From: Polynucleobacter wuianus
GTDB taxonomy: Bacteria > Pseudomonadota > Gammaproteobacteria > Burkholderiales > Burkholderiaceae
Assembly: GCF_001659725.1 (NCBI RefSeq)
Contig: NZ_CP015922.1
Coordinates: 1,860,001-1,924,000, forward strand
Length of the DNA stretch: 64,000 nt
Direction of reading: 5' to 3'
In this document: in pieces, positions 60,285-64,000 of the stretch
How positions within the stretch are numbered: the first letter of the stretch is position 1
How the letters are laid out: each line of letters begins with the position of its first letter
Notes under the pieces: generated by a model
The model's database searches: none
Told to the model about the DNA's origin: nothing
The model's input: the letters and a program-made list of their open reading frames with translations, nothing else
Made by a program: the position numbers and the translations under genes

Positions 60285-61118
60285 ATGAGCACACTAACAA
60301 ATACAACTGAACTACAAATCGCTTCTGTACAAATGGTCTCTACTCCTGATCTACAGGAAAACCTAAATACCGCAGGTAGACTTATTCGTGCAGCCACACG
60401 CGCTGGAGCCAAGCTTGTAGTGTTACCGGAATACTTTTGCTTAATGGGCCTGAAAGATACTGACAAAGTGCGGGCTCGGGAGAGTCTTGGTCACGGCCCA
60501 ATTCAAGAGCAACTAGCGAGTTTTGCTAAAGAAAATCAAATATTTTTAGTAGCAGGAACGATTCCACTAGAAGCAAAAGATCTTGGCAAAGTACTAAATA
60601 CCATGCTGACTTTTAATCCGACTGGACAGCGAATTGGACGTTACGACAAAATTCATCTTTTCGGCTATCAAACTCAGACCGAGCGTTACCAAGAATCTGA
60701 AACGATTGAGGCGGGTAATTCGCCGGGGGTCCTCACAATTTCTCACAACAATCATGACTGGACTTTTGGGCTGAGCATCTGCTATGACTTGAGATTTCCA
60801 GAACTTTACCGAGCAATGGGTGCCGTAGATTGCCACATCATTCCTGCTGCCTTTACATACACAACCGGCAAAGCACATTGGGAAATTCTTTTACGTGCTC
60901 GCGCTATCGAAAATCAAAGCTACGTCTTGGCCTCAGCACAAGGTGGAACGCACCTGAATCAAAGGCGCACTTGGGGGCATAGCATGCTAGTTGACCCATG
61001 GGGTAGTGTATTGGCTGACCTACCTGAAGGAGAGGGCTTTATTTCTGGTACTTTATGCAAAGAAAAATTAAACGAGGTACGCTCTCAGTTACCAGCACTT
61101 GCACATCGCAAGCTTTAA
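60285..61118 (+). CDS. Carbon-nitrogen hydrolase family protein (nitrilase superfamily, Nit-like)
   Basis: Amidase-fold enzyme of 277 residues. The Glu-Lys-Cys triad is visible: VVLPEYFCLMG, YDKIHLFGY and LSICYDLRFPELYRAMG. The sequence resembles Nit1/NitFhit-type enzymes, several of which hydrolyse deaminated glutathione; that substrate is a reasonable inference, not shown. It is sandwiched between yhdP and tldD, a cluster conserved in many beta- and gammaproteobacteria. Confidence 0.88.
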   Translation: MSTLTNTTELQIASVQMVSTPDLQENLNTAGRLIRAATRAGAKLVVLPEYFCLMGLKDTDKVRARESLGHGPIQEQLASFAKENQIFLVAGTIPLEAKDLGKVLNTMLTFNPTGQRIGRYDKIHLFGYQTQTERYQESETIEAGNSPGVLTISHNNHDWTFGLSICYDLRFPELYRAMGAVDCHIIPAAFTYTTGKAHWEILLRARAIENQSYVLASAQGGTHLNQRRTWGHSMLVDPWGSVLADLPEGEGFISGTLCKEKLNEVRSQLPALAHRKL

Positions 61119-61138
61119 GGAAAGATCTGCCGAATCAC

Positions 61139-62629
61139 ATGAACGCACCAGAAGCACTATTTCCAGCAAATTGGACAAAAGCCAAAAAGCAGGCAGACCT
61201 CATTAAATTAGCCAAATCTATTTTGTTAGAACCGACCGGCCTAACAGAGCAAGATCTTCATCGTACATTTGGGAATATGTTTTCTCATCGTTTGGATGAT
61301 GCAGACCTCTATTTTCAACATACACGTAGTGAAAGCTGGAGTCTTGAAGAAGGCATCGTTAAATCTGGTAGCTTCAATATTGATCAAGGTGTTGGTGTTC
61401 GCGCCATCTACGGCGATAAAACTGCTTTTGCCTATTCGGATGAAATTAACCTAGACGCTTTGAGTAAAGCTGCTAAAGCCACGCGCGTCATTGGTCCTGA
61501 AGGCGGCAAACAGGCTGTGGCAAGCAAATTATTTAATCCTGTTTCAAACAAACTTTATTCCGATCTCAACCCCTTAGAATCATTACAACCCAAAGAAAAA
61601 ATTGCCTTACTGGAAAGCATCGAACGTCGCGCAAAAGCCCGTGATCCACGCATCATTCAGGTAATGGCAAGTTTGGCCGGTGAGTTTGACGTTGTTCTTG
61701 TGGCTAGAGCAGATGGATTACTAGCAGCAGATATTCGACCACTGGTTCGAGTGTCTGTGCATGTGATTGCAGAACAAAACGGTCGTCGCGAATCTGGCTC
61801 CTCGGGTGGCGGCGCACGCCATGACTATCGTTACTTTGATACTGAATTGATTAATCGCTACGTTGATGAAGCCGTTGATGGCGCGCTCGTTAATCTTGAA
61901 TCACGCCCTGCACCTGCAGGTCCAATGACGGTAGTGATGGGTCCTGGTTGGCCAGGAGTCCTCTTACATGAAGCTGTGGGCCATGGCCTAGAGGGTGACT
62001 TCAATCGCAAAGGTTCTTCTGCCTTTGCTGGATGCATCGGCCAACGTGTTGCTGCCAAAGGGGTTACCGTAGTTGATGATGGAACATTATCTGGACGCAG
62101 GGGCTCACTCAACATTGATGACGAAGGCACCCCGACTCAATGCACTACCCTCATTGAAGATGGGATCCTGAAGGGCTATATTCAAGACAGCTTGAATGCT
62201 CGACTCATGAATATGCCTCTTACTGGCAATGGTCGCCGCGAAAGTTTTGCATCTCTGCCAATGCCACGCATGACCAATACTTATATGCTGGCTGGCAAGG
62301 ATGACCCTCAAGAAATTGTAGCGAGTATCAAACGAGGTCTCTATGCAGTCAACTTTGGCGGCGGTCAAGTGGACATCACTAGCGGAAAATTTGTATTCTC
62401 CGCTTCAGAAGCTTACTGGGTTGAAAACGGAAAAATCCAATATCCCGTCAAAGGCGCCACCATCATCGGCAGTGGCCCTGAGTCCCTAAAACAGGTTTCC
62501 ATGATTGGCAATGACCTCAAATTAGATGGCGGGGTCGGGGTTTGTGGCAAAGAAGGTCAAAGCGTACCGGTCGGGGTTGGACAGCCCACTTTAAGGATCG
62601 ACAGCCTCACTGTTGGCGGCACCGCCTGA
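61139..62629 (+). CDS. tldD: Metalloprotease TldD
   Basis: Subunit of the TldD/TldE zinc protease, 496 residues. The metal motif HEAVGHGLEGD (HExxxH with downstream Glu-Asp) lies near residue 278 and shows this is TldD, the catalytic partner, rather than TldE/PmbA. GVGVRAIYGDKTAFAYSDEI and NFGGGQVDITSGKFVFSASEAYWVENGKI are conserved. E. coli TldD/E degrades unfolded peptides and processes microcins. The frame opens further upstream inside the nitrilase gene; I choose the ATG at 61139, 20 bases after that gene. Confidence 0.94.
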   Translation: MNAPEALFPANWTKAKKQADLIKLAKSILLEPTGLTEQDLHRTFGNMFSHRLDDADLYFQHTRSESWSLEEGIVKSGSFNIDQGVGVRAIYGDKTAFAYSDEINLDALSKAAKATRVIGPEGGKQAVASKLFNPVSNKLYSDLNPLESLQPKEKIALLESIERRAKARDPRIIQVMASLAGEFDVVLVARADGLLAADIRPLVRVSVHVIAEQNGRRESGSSGGGARHDYRYFDTELINRYVDEAVDGALVNLESRPAPAGPMTVVMGPGWPGVLLHEAVGHGLEGDFNRKGSSAFAGCIGQRVAAKGVTVVDDGTLSGRRGSLNIDDEGTPTQCTTLIEDGILKGYIQDSLNARLMNMPLTGNGRRESFASLPMPRMTNTYMLAGKDDPQEIVASIKRGLYAVNFGGGQVDITSGKFVFSASEAYWVENGKIQYPVKGATIIGSGPESLKQVSMIGNDLKLDGGVGVCGKEGQSVPVGVGQPTLRIDSLTVGGTA

Positions 62630-62659
62630 AATTGGCAAATTACGGCTTAAAATAACCGT

Positions 62660-63784
62660 ATGAGCCAACAAAATACGAATCCCGCTAATTGGTACTCCGC
62701 CGTTGATAAAACGTCGGATACCGACGATCAACGCATTGACAACATCTCCGTTCTGCCGCCGCCAGAACATTTAATTCGCTTCTTTCCGATTTCTGGAACT
62801 CCAACGGAAGCGTTGATCAGCAAAACCCGTAAAAAAATCCGCGACATTATTCACGGCAAAGATGATCGTTTGCTTGTCATTATTGGACCATGCTCGATTC
62901 ATGATCCAAGAGCAGCATTGGAATATTGTCAAAGACTCTTAGCCGAGCGTGATCGCTTTGCTGGTGAATTAGAGATTGTGATGCGTGTGTATTTCGAAAA
63001 ACCACGCACTACAGTTGGCTGGAAAGGTTTGATTAATGACCCTTACCTCGACGAGTCTTATCGTATCGAAGAAGGTTTGCGTCTTGCTCGCCAAGTCTTA
63101 ATGGAAATTAACCGCCTCGGCATGCCAGCGGGCAGCGAATTCTTAGATGTCATTTCTCCGCAATACATTGCCGACCTGATTTCTTGGGGTGCAATTGGCG
63201 CACGCACAACCGAAAGCCAAGTACACCGTGAACTTGCTTCAGGTTTATCTGCGCCAATCGGATTTAAGAATGGCACTGATGGCAATATCAAAATTGCTAC
63301 CGATGCAATTCAAGCAGCAGGGCGTCCTCACCACTTTTTATCCGTTCATAAAAACGGCCAAGTATCTGTTGTGGAAACTAAAGGCAATAAGGATTGTCAC
63401 GTTATTTTGCGCGGAGGCAAAGAGCCTAACTATGAGGCCAAATTTGTCGAGGCTGCATGCTCAGAGCTAGAAGCTGGCAAGCTTCGCGGCAGTTTGATGG
63501 TTGATCTCTCACACGCCAATTCAAGCAAAAAACATGAACGTCAAATCGTTGTAGCCGATGACATTGCTAAGCAAATTGAATCTGGTTCACATCAAATTTT
63601 TGGCGTTATGGTGGAAAGTCACCTCAATGATGGTGCTCAGAAATTTACACCTGGAAAAGATGATCCTAGCAAGCTTGAGTACGGCAAGAGCATTACTGAT
63701 GCTTGCATTAATTGGGATGATTCAGTTAAGGTGCTTGAGCGTCTTGCAAATGCAGTCAAAAAACGGAGAAGCAAGAAGAAGTAA
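62660..63784 (+). CDS. aroG: 3-deoxy-7-phosphoheptulonate (DAHP) synthase, class I
   Basis: First shikimate-pathway enzyme, 374 residues, condensing PEP and erythrose 4-phosphate. VIIGPCSIHDPRAALEYC, MRVYFEKPRTTVGWKGLINDP, GARTTESQVHRELASGLSAPIGFKNGTDGN and SLMVDLSHANSSKKHERQ are the conserved blocks with metal ligands Cys, His and Glu. It is of the AroG/F/H type, probably feedback-regulated through its N-terminal extension; which aromatic amino acid inhibits it is not clear by eye. Starts 30 bases after tldD. Confidence 0.93.
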   Translation: MSQQNTNPANWYSAVDKTSDTDDQRIDNISVLPPPEHLIRFFPISGTPTEALISKTRKKIRDIIHGKDDRLLVIIGPCSIHDPRAALEYCQRLLAERDRFAGELEIVMRVYFEKPRTTVGWKGLINDPYLDESYRIEEGLRLARQVLMEINRLGMPAGSEFLDVISPQYIADLISWGAIGARTTESQVHRELASGLSAPIGFKNGTDGNIKIATDAIQAAGRPHHFLSVHKNGQVSVVETKGNKDCHVILRGGKEPNYEAKFVEAACSELEAGKLRGSLMVDLSHANSSKKHERQIVVADDIAKQIESGSHQIFGVMVESHLNDGAQKFTPGKDDPSKLEYGKSITDACINWDDSVKVLERLANAVKKRRSKKK

Positions 63785-63808
63785 TGTATTGTTAATCGAG
63801 TAACTACT

Positions 63809-63842
63809 AAAAAGAGGCTAATTTATTTAGTCTCTTTTTTTT
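63809..63842. terminator. Bidirectional terminator between aroG and the adenosyltransferase gene
   Basis: AAAGAGGCTA (63811-63820) pairs with TAGTCTCTTT (63828-63837, one G-T pair) around a 7-base loop, with A-rich sequence on the left and eight T on the right. It overlaps the stop codon of the minus-strand gene. Confidence 0.8.
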
Positions 63843-64000
63843 CGTGCTTCCACAACACATCTGTTTCACCCGCTGCACGATTCAGAATGCGCGCAATAAC
63901 AAACAGTAAGTCGGACAAACGATTGACGTATTGACGCGGTGAATCATACAAAGGCTCTTCCCAGCCTAAGCGCACAATCGAACGCTCTGCTCTTCTGCAA
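63823..64000 (-). CDS. Cob(I)alamin adenosyltransferase (PduO type), C-terminal part
   Basis: Only the last 58 residues are in the window. CRRAERSIVRLGWEEPLYD, QYVNRLSDLLFVIARILNRAAGETDVLW is the diagnostic C-terminal helix of PduO-type ATP:cob(I)alamin adenosyltransferases, including the active-site Asn-Arg-Leu-Ser-Asp motif. The enzyme makes adenosylcobalamin. The tail is lysine-rich (KHEKKETK). The gene continues beyond base 64000. Confidence 0.9.
   Translation of the reverse strand, partial: CRRAERSIVRLGWEEPLYDSPRQYVNRLSDLLFVIARILNRAAGETDVLWKHEKKETK

Noticed and set aside
1..64000. CRISPR arrays, prophage, toxin-antitoxin or defence islands
   Set aside because: No regularly spaced repeats, no phage or defence proteins; apart from one IS every gene is a recognisable core or conserved gene.
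1..64000. tRNA or rRNA genes
   Set aside because: All gaps are shorter than 300 bases and none shows a cloverleaf-like or rRNA-like sequence.

Overview
The window is ordinary, densely packed chromosome of a betaproteobacterium. Gene content, protein sequences and gene order (hrcA-hemH-grpE-dnaK-dnaJ, rpmB-rpmG, YhdP-nitrilase-tldD, argF-argG, the liv operon) look most like Polynucleobacter (Burkholderiaceae). That assignment comes from recognising the proteins by eye, not from a database search. Intergenic gaps are tiny: none exceeds 300 bases and the largest is about 270 bases (27118-27384). Many neighbouring genes overlap by 1 to 26 bases, and several convergent pairs share or abut their stop codons. 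I saw no tRNA, rRNA, CRISPR array, prophage or defence island.

Layout. 1-4.4 kb: end of glnS, a NAD-dependent epimerase, a ferredoxin-type flavin reductase, and an acetylornithine-type aminotransferase. 4.4-10.6 kb (minus): a complete branched-chain amino acid ABC transporter (livJ, then livH-M-G-F), preceded by ispH and fkpB. 10.6-16.3 kb: radC, rpmB-rpmG, a fatty acid desaturase, an RsmB-like rRNA methyltransferase, purN and ribF. 16.3-21.4 kb (plus): ileS, lspA, coaBC, dut. 21.4-24.1 kb (minus): a dicarboxylate/glutamate-type symporter and aspartase. 24.2-28.9 kb: a small basic protein, clpA/clpS, a cold-shock protein, a DUF192 protein and a secreted alpha/beta hydrolase. 28.9-30.4 kb: one complete IS3-family (IS150-group) insertion sequence. 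30.4-33.8 kb: ppnP, argG, argF, a DUF3579 protein and rpsT. 33.9-44.5 kb: murJ, a SirB1-like protein, dedA, miaA, purM, an AI-2E-type permease, hda, a HAD phosphatase, pcnB, folK, panB. 44.5-50.6 kb (minus): the heat-shock cluster hrcA, hemH, grpE, dnaK, dnaJ. 50.6-64 kb: nadK, recN, glnE, yhdP, a nitrilase-family amidase, tldD, a DAHP synthase, and the end of a cobalamin adenosyltransferase gene.

The genes are mostly housekeeping: translation and RNA modification (glnS, ileS, rpmB, rpmG, rpsT, miaA, pcnB, rsmB-like), cofactors (ribF, coaBC, folK, panB, nadK, hemH), proteostasis (clpAS, dnaKJ, grpE, hrcA, tldD, fkpB), envelope (murJ, lspA, ispH, yhdP, dedA) and amino-acid metabolism (argD, argF, argG, aroG, aspA, glnE, liv).

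The most striking item is the insertion sequence at 28917-30358. It has perfect 25-bp terminal inverted repeats and is flanked by the 4-bp duplication CGAA. Removing the element and one copy of the duplication restores a hairpin with a C(UUCG)G tetraloop and a U-run, just downstream of ppnP. The element therefore sits exactly in the tetraloop of a Rho-independent terminator, and the duplicated target is the tetraloop itself. Other points of note are good sigma-32-type promoters in front of grpE (overlapping the end of hemH) and dnaK, terminators embedded in compact gene junctions, and a likely attenuating terminator between livJ and livH. I found no clearly new multi-gene system.
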